Positions 50,967 through 61,547 of a DNA stretch of 64,000 nt are shown here, piece by piece. Position numbers and translations under genes: made by a program. Origin of the DNA: Chenopodium formosanum. Lineage: Eukaryota > Streptophyta > Magnoliopsida > Caryophyllales > Amaranthaceae. Under the pieces are notes generated by a model that was not told the origin of the DNA, searched no databases, and was given only the letters and a program-made list of their open reading frames with translations. The DNA is taken from positions 25,262,286-25,326,285 of the forward strand of contig CM044858.1 in assembly GCA_024500155.1 (NCBI GenBank), given 5' to 3'. Numbering within the stretch: the stretch's first letter is position 1; every line of letters starts with the position of its first letter.

Positions 50967-52496
50967 ATATGACCCTTATATGTTGCCACAAATGTCCGTG
51001 GTACGCTTGAGGTCGCGATATCGGTGCAAGTTTGGAACGGGTAAATTGACTGTTTAAAGGTATATTGGATGGTTTCACCCACTCAATTGGACTCCCGGAG
51101 GGTATTCAGAACCATGGTAAACATCTCGGAAATTTTTATTTCCGGGCGAAAAAAGGTCAAAAAATTCCAAAATTGAAGGCTATAATCCACGCTTTTTGAA
51201 GAATTTTGAGGTTACAGGGCCCGGTGGCGAAAAGTCTTGAGACCTTAGGTGATACATCTTAGAGTCATATAATAACGTTTGGAACCATATATGACCCTTT
51301 TATGTTGCGATAAATGTTCGTGGTAGGCTTGAGGTCACAATATCGGTGCAAATTTGGAACGGGTAAATTGACTGTTTAAAGGCGTATTGGATGGTTCCAC
51401 CCAGTCAATTGTACTCCCGAAGGGTATTAGGAACCATGGTAAACTCACGGCAATTTTTATTTCCGAGCGAAAAAAGGTCAAATAATTCCAAAATTGAAGG
51501 CTATAATCCACGCTTTTTGAGGAATTTTGAGGTTACGGAGACCGGTGGCGAATAGTCTTGAGACCCTAGGGGATACATCTTAGGGTCATATAATGACGTT
51601 TGGAACCATATATGACCCTTATATGTTGCCATAAATGTCCGTGGTAGGCTTGAGGTCACGATATCGGTGCAAGTTTGGAACGGGTAAATTGACTGTTTAA
51701 AGGCATATTAGATGGTTCCACTCACTCAATTGGACTCCCGGAGGGTATTAGGAACCATGGTAAACATCTGGGAAATTTTTATTTCCGGGCGAAAAAAGGT
51801 CAAAAAATTCCAAAATTGAAGGCTATAATCCACGCTTTTTGAGGAATTTTGAGGTTACAAAGATCGGTGGCGAAAAGTTTTGAGACCCTAGGGGATACAT
51901 CTTAGTGTAACATAATGACGTTTGGAACCATACATGACCCTTATATGTTGCTACAAATGTCCGTGGTAGGCTTGAGGTCACGATATCGGTGCAAGTTTGG
52001 AACGGGTCAATTGACCGTTTAAAGGCATATTGGATGGTTCCACCCACTCAATTGGACTCCTGGAGGGTATTGGGAACGAACCATGGTAAACATCTCGGCA
52101 ATTTTTATTTCCGGGCGAAAAAAGGTCACAAAATTCCAAAATTGAAGACTATAATCCACACTTTTTGAGGAATTTTTAAGTTACGGGGCCCGGTGGCAAA
52201 AAAGTCTTGAGACCCTAGGGGATACACCTTAGGGTCATATAATGACATTTGGAACCATATATGACCCTTATATTTTTCCAAAAAAGTCCGTGGTAGGCTT
52301 GAGGTCACGATATCGGTGCAAGTTTAGATTGGGTAAATTGACTGTTTAAAGGCATTTTGGACGGTTCCACCCACTCAATTGGACTCCCGGAGGGTATTAG
52401 GAACCATGGTAAACATCTCGACAATTTTTATTTCCGGGAGAAAAAAGGTCAAAAAAATTCCAAAATTAAAGGCTATAATCCATGCTTTTTGAGAAA
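50967..52496. repeat. Satellite array block 6
   Basis: Almost five monomers between the complete Copia element and the Helitron. The first monomers share rare variants, in order, with those that follow the truncated Copia copy (16250 onward). The block ends within a monomer at GCTTTTTGAGAAA, directly at the Helitron 3' end. Confidence 0.95.
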
Positions 52497-52509
52497 CTAG
52501 GGGGTTTAT

Positions 52510-52524
52510 GCGCGCTACGCGCGC
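52510..52524 (-). terminator. Helitron 3'-terminal hairpin
   Basis: A stem of GCGCGC/GCGCGC with a 3-base loop lies 13 bases before the end, and the element closes with CTAG at 52497-52500. This stem-loop and CTRR ending is the Helitron transposition terminator. The GCGCGTAGCGCGC core resembles the common plant Helitron terminus. Confidence 0.9.
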
Positions 52525-52529
52525 GATGC

Positions 52530-53030
52530 TAATTTGACGCTTAGCGTGTAATGCTAGTTTAGAGGTGAGGCAATGTGGGAAAATAACGTATTTGTTTTGC
52601 GTATATGTTATGATGTTGGATTGGAGGTTCGCATTGTTGTTTTAATTAAGTGATAATAATGTTGCTAAATGTAAAGTGTCACATAGGTTGTGTTATAAGT
52701 AAATATAGTATATTAGTTATTCAAAGGGATTAGTATTATTTTTAATTGTAGAATGTTTTTTAGTAGAAATGAAAAGGCTTGTAGGTTTGTAGACAATTGC
52801 ATATTGATTGGGCTTTGGTTGTGAATTGGGCTCATTATTGAAGGGACAAAAGTAGTGTTATGGTTACTATGTTTGTTAGTTGATAGGTGTTGTGGAATTG
52901 GTTTGATCTACAATATGAGTTAGGCAATTTTTTTTTTTTTAAATTTTGATACTTACAATGGCATTGGCTTAAAAAGCGCACGTATTTGATACTTTAAAAT
53001 CACATCTAAGCTATAGTATATTTGATGAAT
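52530..53030. other. Helitron 3' subterminal AT-rich region
   Basis: About 500 bp of AT-rich sequence between the terminal hairpin and the CT-rich supra-repeat. I see no ORF and no repeat except a T run at 52930-52940. Confidence 0.6.
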
Positions 53031-54035
53031 TCAATTAACTAATCATACAAACGGAGGTCTATCTCTTTCTCTTTCTCTTCCTCTCTCCTAAGTTAACTGC
53101 CTCGATATTTGTATGTGATCTTTCTTAATTGGTGTCTCACCTCTCTTAAGCCAATTGACCTTATTTTGATAAATGATTTTCTTTAGTGGATGTTTTCTCT
53201 TTTTCTTTCTTAAGATAGTTGCCTTGATTTTCTTAAGTGATCTTTTATGTAGTCTCTTTTTTCTGTAGCATTTTAGTAAATCTTTTTCCTAACCTAATTG
53301 TTTTTTCATAAGCTAATCGCCTTATCATTCTTAAGTGATTGACCTTTCTTAAGTTGTCTCTCTAACTCATTGTTTCTTCTCTCCCTTTCCTAGGCTAATT
53401 GCCCTAAGATTTTCTCCTAAACTAATTGTTTATAATTGCCCTAGTTTCTTAAGTTATCTTTCTTTATTTAGTGACCTTTTTTCTTGAGTGATCTTTCTTT
53501 TTCTTGAGTGATTTTTCTTTCTTAAGTGGTCTCTCTCACTAATGGTTTCTTTCTTTACTCTCCTAAACTAATTGACCTAAGATTCTCACCTAAAATAATT
53601 TCCTTGAGTTCTAAGCTATCTTTTTTTCCTTTAGTGATCTTTCTTCTTAAGTCATTTTTCTTCGTAATTGATATTTCTTAAGTTGCTTTCTTTCTTTTTA
53701 ACATTTTAGTAACAATTTTTTCTTAAGCTATTTCTTTTTTTTTTCATAAGTAATCTTTCAAGTGGTTTCCCTCTTTTTGTTAAGTGAGATTTCTAAAGTG
53801 GTCTCTCTCAAATGATTTTTCTTAAATGGTCTCTCTCTCTCTCTCTCTAGCCAATCACTTCCTAAGTTAGTTGCCCTAATTTTAATTTCTTAAGTGGTTT
53901 TTCCGTAGTGGTCTCTCTCTATTTTACTCTTTCTATCTCTTTCACTAATTTTAGTAACCTTTTTTCTAAGCTAATTGTTTTTTCTTAACGTACTTGTCTT
54001 AATTTTCTCAAGTGATCTTTTCTTATAAGTGCCCA

Positions 54036-54039
<4 letters not shown>

Positions 54040-54073
<34 letters not shown>
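54040..54073. repeat. (CT)n microsatellite
   Basis: A perfect CT run of about 34 bp within the supra-repeat. Confidence 0.95.
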
Positions 54074-54074
<1 letters not shown>

Positions 54075-54236
54075 GTAGGTCGCTTCCTAAGCTAATTACA
54101 GTGATTTTAATTTTAAGTGGTTTTTCCTTAGTAGTCTTTCTTGCTAGAAATCTCTCTCTCTCTCCTTCTCTCATTTAAGCTGATTGTGTTTTCCTAAGCT
54201 AATTGCCTCAATTTCCTAAGTGATCTTTTTAAGAGG

Positions 54237-54240
<4 letters not shown>

Positions 54241-54305
<65 letters not shown>
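54241..54305. repeat. (CT)n microsatellite, ~65 bp
   Basis: The longest perfect CT run in the window. It is immediately followed by the recurrent cassette TTATAAGCTAATTGCC. Confidence 0.97.
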
Positions 54306-54308
<3 letters not shown>

Positions 54309-54966
54309 AAGCTAATTGCCTCGATTTTTGCGTATGATCTTTATTAATTGGTCTCTCACCTCTCCAAAGCCAAGTGACCTTACTTTCAAAAATGATAATT
54401 CTTAAGTGGTTGTTTTCTCTTTTTATCTTTTAAGATAGTTGCCTTGGTTTTCTTAAGTGATCTTTTATGTACTATCTTTTTTCTCTCGCATTTTAGTAAG
54501 TCTTTTTCCTAAACTAATGTGTTTTCATAAGCTAATCATCCTAATAGGTGATGGACCATTCTTAAGTTGTTTCTCTCACTCATGGTTTCTTTCTCTCCCT
54601 CTCCTAAGCTAATTGTTCTAAGTTTTATCCAAAACTATTTATTTATATTTACCCTAGTTTCTTAGGTTATCTTTCTTTCTTTAGTTATCTTTTTTCTTGA
54701 GTGATCTTTCTTTTCCTTGAGTGAGTTTTCTTTCTTAAGTGGTCTCGCTTACTAATGGTTTCTTTCTTTTCCTCTCCTAAGGTAGTAGCCCTAAGTTTCT
54801 CACCTAAACTAATTGCCTTGATTTCTTTTTCTTCTTGAGGGATTTTTATGCTTAGTTGTTTCTTCTTAAGTGGTCTCTCTTTCTTTCTAGCATTTTACTA
54901 ACTCTAGTAGGTCGCAGCCTAAGCTAATTCCACTTATTTTAATTTCTTAAATGGTTTTTCCTCAGT

Positions 54967-54968
<2 letters not shown>

Positions 54969-55030
<62 letters not shown>

Positions 55031-55040
55031 CCCCCCCCCC
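54969..55040. repeat. (CT)n microsatellite with C10 tail
   Basis: CT run with one T-rich interruption, ending in ten C, then TAAGTTAATTG. The same arrangement recurs at 55969-56003. Confidence 0.95.
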
Positions 55041-55968
55041 TAAGTTAATTGTCTCGATTTTTGTATCTAATCTTTCTTAATTAGTGTCTCACCTCTCCAA
55101 AGCCAATTGACCTTATTTTCATAAATGATTTTTCTTTAGTCGATGTTTTCTCTTTTTCTCTCTTAAGATAGTTGCCTTGATTTTCCTAAGATATCTTTTA
55201 TGTAGTCTCTTTTTTCTCTAGCATTTGAGTAAATCTTTTCCTAATCTAATTATATTTTTATAAGCTAATTGCCCTTTTCTTAGGTGATAGACCTTTCTTA
55301 AGTTGTCTCTTTAACTCATTGTTTCTTCTCTCCCTTTCCTAGGCTTATTGCCCTAGTTTAAACTAATTTTTTTTATAATTGCCCTAGTTTCTTAAGTTAT
55401 CTATCTTTCTTTAGTAACCTTTTTTCTTGAGTGATCTTTCTTTTTCTTGAGTGATTTTTCTTTCTAAAGTGATCTCTCTCACTAATGGTCTCTTTCTTTT
55501 ACTCTCCTCAACTAATTGCCTTAATATTCTCACCTAAACTAATTGCCCCGAGTTCTAAGCTATCTTTTTTTTCCTTTAGTGATCTTTCTTCTTGAGTCAT
55601 TTTTCTTCTTAATTGATATTTCCTATGTGACTCTCTTTCTTTTTTGCATTGTAGTAAAAAAAAATTTCCTAAGCTAATTTTTCTTAGTAATCTTACAAAT
55701 GGTTTCCCTCTTTTTATTAAGTGATTTTTCTTAAATGGTCTCTCTCATATGATTTTTCTTAAATGGTCTCTCTCTATCTAGTAAGTCACTTCCTAAGCTA
55801 GTTGCCCTGATTTTAATTTCTTAAGTGGGTTTTCTTTATTGGTCTCTCTCTCTCTATTTTCTCTCTCTATCTCTCTCTCTAATTTTATAACCCTTTTTCT
55901 AAGATAATTTTTTTTTCTTAAGCTAATTGCTTCAATTTTCTCAAGTGGTCTTTATTATAAGTGCCCAT

Positions 55969-56003
55969 TCTCTCTCTCTCTCTCTCTCTCCCCCCCCCCC
56001 CCC
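55969..56003. repeat. (CT)n microsatellite with C13 tail
   Basis: CT run followed by thirteen C and then TAAGTTAATTG, parallel to the run ending at 55040. This supports duplication of a cassette of about 960 bp. Confidence 0.95.
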
Positions 56004-56899
56004 TAAGTTAATTGCCTCGATTTTTGTATGTGATCTTTCCTAATTTGTGGGTCACTTCTCCAAAGTCAATTGACCTTATTTTCATAAATTATTTTTCTTA
56101 AGTGGCTTCTTTCTCTTTTTCTCTCTTAAGGTAATTGCCTTGATTTTCTTAAGTGATCTTTTATGTTGTCTCTTTTGCTATCGCATTTTAGTAAGCTTTT
56201 TCCCTAAGATAATTACGTTTTTTTTAAGCTAATCAACCTAACTTTCTTAGGTGATGGACCTTTCTTTAGTTCTCTCTCTCACTCATGGTTTCTTTCTCTC
56301 CCTCTCGTAAGCTAACTACCCTATATTTCTCTCCTTAACTAATTGTCCTTAATTTCCCTAAGTTCCTCCTAAACTAATTGTCTTGATTTTTTAAAGTTAT
56401 CGTTCTTTTTTTTTAAGTGATCTTTCTTCTTGAGTGATGTTTTTATAAGTAATCTTTCAAGATGCTTCCCTCTTTTTATTAAGTGATTTTTCTAAAGTGG
56501 TCTCTCTCAAATGATTTTTCGTAAATTCTCTCTCTCCCTTTCTCTCTCTCTCAAGTGAGGATTTTTCGTAATTGATCTCTCTCTCTCTAGTAGGTCGCTT
56601 CCTAAGCTAATTGCAGTGATTTTAACCTATTAAGCGGTTTTTCCTTAGTGGTCTTTCTTGCTAGCGTGCTCTCTCTCTCTCTCTCTTTAATTTAAGTAAC
56701 TGTTTTTCTAAGCTAATTGTGTTTCCTAAGCTAATTGCCTCATTTTCCTTAAGTGATATTTCTTTAGATGACTCTTTCTCTCTCTCTCTCTTTCTCTCTT
56801 ATAAGCTAGTTGCCTAGATTTTTGCGTATGATCTTTATTAATTGATATCGCACCTCTCCAAAGCCAATTGACCTTATTTTCAAAAATGATTTTTTTAAT

Positions 56900-57085
56900 T
56901 GATTGTCACCTATAATATCACCTCACCATGTAAGTCTTACTACTTAACAATGTTGTTATTTATTAATTCCTTTACTTTTTTCTTTTTCCAAGTCCACACT
57001 TCATCAGAGAATAGAGCGTGATCACAAGAGTAATCTTCTCTCTACAATGTCAATCATCTGTTAAGATGAACAAAAAATGAAATCG
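56900..57085. other. Unassigned AT-rich spacer in the Helitron
   Basis: Non-repetitive sequence between the CT-rich supra-repeat and the GCTGC minisatellite. Nothing recognisable. Confidence 0.5.
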
Positions 57086-57320
57086 AGCCTTTGCTGCTTT
57101 AAAGCTGCTACAACACAGATGTTGCTGCTATATGGTGCTGCCGCAACGATGTTGTTGCTGCAGTGGTGCTGCCGCAATGCTGCTGTTGCTACAGTGCTGC
57201 AACAACGCAGATTTTGCTGCAGCAGTGCTGCCGCAACGCTACTGTTGCTGCTGTGGGGCTGCCGCAACGCTGCTGTGGTGCTGCCGCAACGCTGCTATTG
57301 CTACTCTGTGCTGCAATAGT
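57086..57320. repeat. GCTGC-type minisatellite
   Basis: About 235 bp of imperfect units of roughly 24-30 bp with the core GTGCTGCCGCAACGCTGCTG. The overlapping cysteine/alanine-rich (plus) and serine/alanine-rich (minus) ORFs follow from the repeat and are not supported as genes. Confidence 0.85.
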
Positions 57321-57828
57321 TTTTAGAGATGTTTCCATGTGTAGCAGCGTATTCACTAAGCTTAATGCGTGACATCTAATATGTAAACGATTTACATTGC
57401 AAGCATAGGAAGCATACATTATTATTAATGTCAAATTTCTCCAATTGACAAAGAACAAACATGCATTACATATCAAACCAATAATGTTCAAATCCAACAA
57501 CTTCATAACAAGAAATGTACTATTTTTCTCTTGAAATAAGAACATTAAACAAAGTAATGAAGTATAGAAAATCATTTACTAATTATTTAGGTGGGTAACC
57601 TTAATGAAGTCACCCGTGTTTGGCCTACCACCTGTTGTACCAACGATATGATGCTAATTTACAAAATTCTAGCATATACCTTCTATTGAATTTCATAAAT
57701 GCTGCAAAATTAATAAATAAAAAAAAGGAAAGAAAGAAACATGTAGGATGTAGCACTATACAATGGCATAAAATCTGAAAGAACCTCCTGAATCAAATTA
57801 TCAAAAAGAGAGTTTCATCTAATCGAAA
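57321..57828. other. Unassigned Helitron interior
   Basis: About 500 bp of AT-rich sequence downstream, on the minus strand, of the terminal-exon-like ORF at 57829. At about 57580-57650 the minus strand reads a short VGTTGGRPNTGDFIKVTH frame ending in a stop, which could be a fragment of a coding exon, but I cannot assign it. Confidence 0.35.
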
Positions 57829-58013
57829 TCACAAAGCTAGTCCAGCATAGATCTTCAAATCATCTTCGCAGTCAGGGTTGCCTTCATAATACTTAGGATG
57901 GCTCTCAACCATTTTAGCTAAGTCCTTAAACATTGCAGTAAGAGGGAGAGAAGGGAAGTCATAAACTTGCTTCTGAGGTTTAATTTGAGCCAGTGATGCC
58001 ATTGCTGTTGCAC
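57829..58013 (-). pseudogene. Terminal-exon-like gene fragment, unrecognised
   Basis: A minus-strand open frame with good plant codon texture follows a possible splice acceptor (AATCAG) at 58014 and ends in TGA at 57829. Key stretches are PSLPLTAMFKDLAKMV and ESHPKYYEGNPDCEDDLKI, then YAGLAL and the stop. The composition (aromatic, acidic C terminus) looks like a real protein end. I do not recognise the family. The frame is also open upstream to an ATG at 58047, so it could alternatively be read as a short intronless ORF of 72 codons. It is probably a captured last exon in the Helitron, since its upstream neighbour is a different gene fragment. Confidence 0.5.
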
Positions 58014-58360
58014 CTGATTCCTCTAAATGAGATGTAGTGTTTCTCACATTGATGAACCAATCAAATCAAAATCAGCTGTATGTAAACTCCTATCATTAAG
58101 CTACATTGTTGTCTTGAGGTGTGGCAATGTGGGGTTTCAGGGTGTAATTGTTCGACAGGAGAAGGTTCAAGTTGCATTTCTTCTGATTGTTGAGCCGCCT
58201 CCCTTGCGTTTCACTGGTGCTGCTCCATTCTTGCGATGTCAACTATGCCTAGAAAAATGTAAAATGGAGGAAAAGAGTGATAAAACTTAAGTTGACCATT
58301 TTTGTATAAATTCTGACAGCTAGAAAAGGAAGAGGTGCTAATTTTAGAAGGAATAGATAC

Positions 58361-58437
58361 CAGCAATGGAGATGTGATACGTTTTTCCACAGCAAGCACA
58401 ACACCTTGGTCTTTATCCCAACCGCAGTAGAACCCAG
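58361..58437 (-). pseudogene. PAE: Proteasome subunit alpha-5 exon, frameshifted
   Basis: The minus strand reads LGSTAVGIKTK and, after a frame change, GVVLAVEKRITSPLL. Together these match the conserved region of the 20S proteasome alpha-5 subunit (LGSTAIGLKTKEGVVLAVEKRITSPLL as known for the family). The exon has an AG acceptor (GTCAG) and a GT donor (GTATCT). It is 77 bp where 27 codons would need 81, so four bases are lost after ACCAAG and the frame is destroyed. Introns are retained, so this is a captured genomic fragment rather than a processed copy. The next alpha-5 exon (EPSSVEKI...) is not found downstream. Confidence 0.85.
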
Positions 58438-58485
58438 CTGACTTTTGGAAGACAATGGAGTTTCCAAGTTAGCTATAAAAATCCT

Positions 58486-58546
58486 CTAAACCCCCCACCC
58501 CCACAACCCCCCACCCCACCCCAACACACACACACACACACACACA
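58486..58546. repeat. C-rich and (CA)n microsatellite
   Basis: CCCCACC-type repeats followed by about eleven CA units. They lie in the intron between the two proteasome alpha-5 exon fragments. Confidence 0.9.
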
Positions 58547-58606
58547 AAAAGTAAGTAATATAAAATATCACACATAGCACGGAAGCTGTAAAAATGAATA
58601 GCATAC

Positions 58607-58645
58607 CTTGATAGCCTCAATAGCATACTCAACCTGAAACCTTGA
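58607..58645 (-). pseudogene. PAE: Proteasome subunit alpha-5 upstream exon fragment
   Basis: The minus strand reads FQVEYAIEAIK followed by a GT donor (AAG then GTATGC). This is the conserved alpha-type proteasome N-terminal segment that directly precedes LGSTAIG in alpha-5. The first part of the exon (MFLTRTEYDRGVN...) is not recognisable upstream, where the frame is broken. With the exon at 58361-58437 it preserves the expected intron position between IK and LG. Confidence 0.78.
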
Positions 58646-58833
58646 TTGTGGCAGAAACCATAACTAAAACTACACAATGTGAACACCGCTATTAGTGCCC
58701 CTTGATGACTATAACCCATGGCAAAGTTTAAACAACAATGTTATTCGATGTTCACTGTTCAAATAAATAAAAAAGTAGTACTGAGCCAATGATGAAATCT
58801 ATATGTATATATGCTATTGAGAACTCAAATCAC

Positions 58834-58950
58834 CTGCTTAAACATATCGTATAGAGAAGTGGCATAAATCAGCGTCATTGCTTCAGCTCTTATAGATTTG
58901 GTTTCTTCTATAGGATTATAGTAGATTTGAGCTTGCGAACCCAACAATAT
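58834..58950 (-). pseudogene. Internal exon of an unrecognised gene
   Basis: A clean 117-bp exon-like segment on the minus strand, with acceptor TTTCCTCAG and donor CAG-GTGATT. It encodes 39 codons without a stop, including GSQAQIYYNPIEETKSIRAE and AMTLIYATSLYDMFKQ. It is in phase 0 and continues the frame of the exon-like segment at 59844-59890. I do not recognise the protein. It may belong to the same captured gene as 59844-60006, and perhaps to the terminal fragment at 57829-58013. Confidence 0.5.
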
Positions 58951-59049
58951 CTGAGGAAATTTAAGATAATTTAGAGTAAAATTTGACAGTCTACAGCTCA
59001 ATTGCATCAAATTGAAAAAAACTCTATAACCCAAAAATATTCTACTCAA

Positions 59050-59840
59050 TATACTAACCTTAAATTGACTAAACTGATGAGTAATAGATTAAACCAAGAG
59101 GAAGGATTGCGAAAATCTTTCTATCACAATGTCTCAAAAAATTTCATTTGACTTTCATTTCATACATCAGAAAGTTTATTGTATACTTTGCATCTAACAG
59201 GTCTAATTGGAGAAATCTTGAGCCATGTTACAGAAGGTGCGCATGATGTTACCTACATCTAGCAACTACAAATACTCGTTTGCTCCATCAACAAGACACT
59301 ACAAAACATACCAGATTAAGGTTTACCATAATGTCATAAAGCACAAGGTAATTAAACGATCAAAATAAAGTGAAATAAAATAATAAATTATCATGCTGAA
59401 TTGCTGTCGTATTACAACTAATATATGATAATGTTTCATCAAATTAGCAATACAATCAGTCACTACTGCTTGTCATTAATTAATTTTTTCATCTGATTAT
59501 TGATTAATTAAAGAGATATTTTATGTAAAATAAAATCTGAAATCAATTTTTATAATTTAATTTGGACAATATTGCCTCCAATTTCTATTGTTGACCGCTA
59601 AGTTACATTCTACAATGTAATAAAATGTTAAAACCAGTAGCAAGAAAGAAGCAGAAAAAGGGATCCTACTACATTCAGATATAGGAGAAATGTATACAAT
59701 TACTTTGAGCAAGAAGCAGAAGTTAGGAAGGCATTCTAGTAATTTGAATGAGAGTCCCACAAAAAAGGCCTGAGAATATATTTATATATGACATGAAACC
59801 CAGCCATTCCAGCAACAAAAAACTATATACTATGCATACT
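59050..59840. other. Unassigned Helitron interior (intron-like)
   Basis: AT-rich sequence between two exon-like segments, without a convincing ORF or repeat. A short minus-strand hydrophobic frame at 59557-59760 lacks supporting features. Confidence 0.5.
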
Positions 59841-59843
59841 CAC

Positions 59844-59890
59844 CTTATCTATTTCACCTAACTTGTTGATAATCCTAGCCTTGTGCTCAT
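59844..59890 (-). pseudogene. Small exon of an unrecognised gene
   Basis: A minus-strand 47-bp segment with a strong polypyrimidine acceptor (TTTTTTTTTGTCAG) and consensus donor (AAG-GTGAGT). It encodes DEHKARIINKLGEIDK when joined to the preceding segment, leaving phase 0 for the exon at 58834-58950. Splice signals are the main support. Confidence 0.45.
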
Positions 59891-59943
59891 CTGACAAAAA
59901 AAAATTATACTGATCTAAAATCAAACAAATGAGGGAAGGCTAC

Positions 59944-60006
59944 CTGAAGACCAGTTGTAGGAACGGCAAGAAATGCAGGTCTTGCGAATTAGCGACCCAT
60001 TGAAAA
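59944..60006 (-). pseudogene. Possible exon upstream of 59844-59890
   Basis: 63 bp on the minus strand between acceptor CCTTCAG and donor CAG-GTAGCC. In the phase that joins the next exon it reads FNGSLIRKTCISCRSYNWSS, without a stop. Another frame (ARPAFLAVPTTGLQ) also looks protein-like but has a stop before it and the wrong phase, so the reading is uncertain. Confidence 0.35.
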
Positions 60007-60009
60007 CTG

Positions 60010-61255
60010 AAGGACGACTCTATCCCTATCAATAACTGTCTCTAATATTAAATGAGCAGCATGAATTAATCAGATATTGTATACTTACTCTATTCAGCTG
60101 AAGTGGCAAATGCACCAGTTTTACGAGCAACAATTTCTAAGAAACCAACACAATCAATTGAAACATGTTTCCTTGTACATTAGGTCTAGGGAAACCCTCT
60201 TTTCTTTTATAAGCTCTATGCCTCTATGTACTTATGCCTAGCTTTCAACAAAGCTGATACATTTTAAGCATATCAGAAGTAAGATAAGCCACATGAACAC
60301 TGTTTAGGCGCATCAGTTTCTGATGAGCTGCACATTAACGTGCCTGCTCCACTATGTCAGCTTCCCCGCCAAAAAACACAAACCTAGGTGGCCTGATGCC
60401 TGCCCTCACACACATACGCACTGTGCTTAGCCAAGCATACCAATACATTAGTGGGTCTTGGTAGATAAAGTCAGTCAGTTATCTAATTTAGAAGAGCCTG
60501 TAAAGCAATGCAAACTTAGCTCGGTTCTGAAGCGATAATCTGTAACCGGCAAAAAAAATGCTTTCATAACTAAGCAAAGGAGAGGTAAATCAGTAGGGAA
60601 GAAAAGACTTTCTAAAGGAAAATGCAGGAACATTTTCTGCACAGAACACACTAAACACCTAAGCCATGGGTAACAAAAGAAACAAGAATTCAGCGAAGTG
60701 CATGCGTCACTTCTCTTTGGTTACAAAAAATAAAGGGCATTATTTCCTTGCTCAAAATTTAGAAAAGTTATACATTTCAAATGTAAAAGATATGATCCTG
60801 AATCAGATAAAATACAAAACTTGTACACAATAAGGGTCAACAATAATGAGCAATGTTTTAAAGGCAAATAGAACACTTTAAAGAATGCCTAAACCCACAT
60901 AAATACCCCCAAAATTAAGCAAACAGTCGTCCAACATTTTAAAACAAAATCAATTTTCCAACTTCACTAACTAAAATTGGCTTAATCAATAGTTCAATAC
61001 AATAAGTCAATAATAAAGCAAAAACAGCAGTTCCTTCATCTGGGTATTTAAGATCAACAACAAAGAAATGAACACAATTGAAATCTGAGGAAAATTTTAC
61101 CATTTGGAGCCTTTAAACCTCTTATAGAAGAAAGAATCAAGTATCGACATGATCAAATGAATAAATCGAGCTCAACCAAAGAATACCAACCCTTGTAATT
61201 CTTTGCCAAATTTTACCGTTCAGGAAAACACAGCTGAAATGAAGAGAAGAGGAAT
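60010..61255. other. Unassigned Helitron interior
   Basis: About 1.2 kb of AT-rich, non-repetitive sequence. I see no ORF above about 50 codons with convincing features, and no RNA gene. Confidence 0.5.
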
Positions 61256-61258
61256 TAC

Positions 61259-61351
61259 CTTGATTCGAAGAGGAGAAATAAGGTGGGTTGATGATTTATT
61301 TGAGGATAAATGAAAGAAAATAGAGAAGCGGCTGCTCAGATCCGCCACCAT
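61259..61351 (-). pseudogene. Possible first coding exon, unrecognised gene
   Basis: On the minus strand an ATG opens a 31-codon frame (MVADLSSRFSIFFHLSSNKS...) that runs to a donor AAG-GTAATT at 61258. A further segment at about 61548-61640, ending in AAG-GTAAGA, could be the 5' untranslated exon in front of it. The serine-rich, basic start would suit an organelle transit peptide, but that is speculation. It may be the 5' part of the gene whose inner exons lie at 58834-60006. Confidence 0.3.
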
Positions 61352-61547
61352 TTCAACACCACCAAAAAAAATTGCCAAACAAAAACCCACCCTAAATCAC
61401 CATAGATCGAAAATTTAAGTTAATTTCGGAATTAATAAACCAAAAGAAATTTAAAAACCTATAACTAAAAATAAATCAATTCCAGATCATAGAAAAAGGA
61501 GAAGAAATTAATGTGAAATACAAAAATTCACAATCAATCCATCTTAC

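Larger units (their letters stand above)
53031..56900. repeat. CT-rich degenerate supra-repeat in the Helitron
   Basis: About 3.9 kb built from degenerate short motifs of the type CTTAAGTGATCTTTCTT, CTAAGCTAATTGCC and TCTCTC. A longer cassette around TTTTTGTATGTGATCTTT followed by CACCTCTCCAAAGCC recurs at about 53106, 54325, 55055, 56018 and 56819, with spacing of 730-1220 bp. It often follows a (CT)n run. It is pyrimidine-rich on the plus strand and thus purine-rich on the Helitron strand. Short ORFs inside, including RERERE-type ones, are simple-sequence artefacts. Confidence 0.8.

Noticed and set aside
53971..54174. ORF with a long RERERE stretch
   Set aside because: Direct translation of the (CT)n microsatellite on the opposite strand.
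57061..57575. ORFs rich in Cys/Ala/Leu or Ser/Ala
   Set aside because: Produced by the GCTGC minisatellite; no unique sequence support.
58027..58290. Plus-strand ORF of 87 codons
   Set aside because: It overlaps minus-strand exon-like sequence and has no recognisable family or codon pattern.
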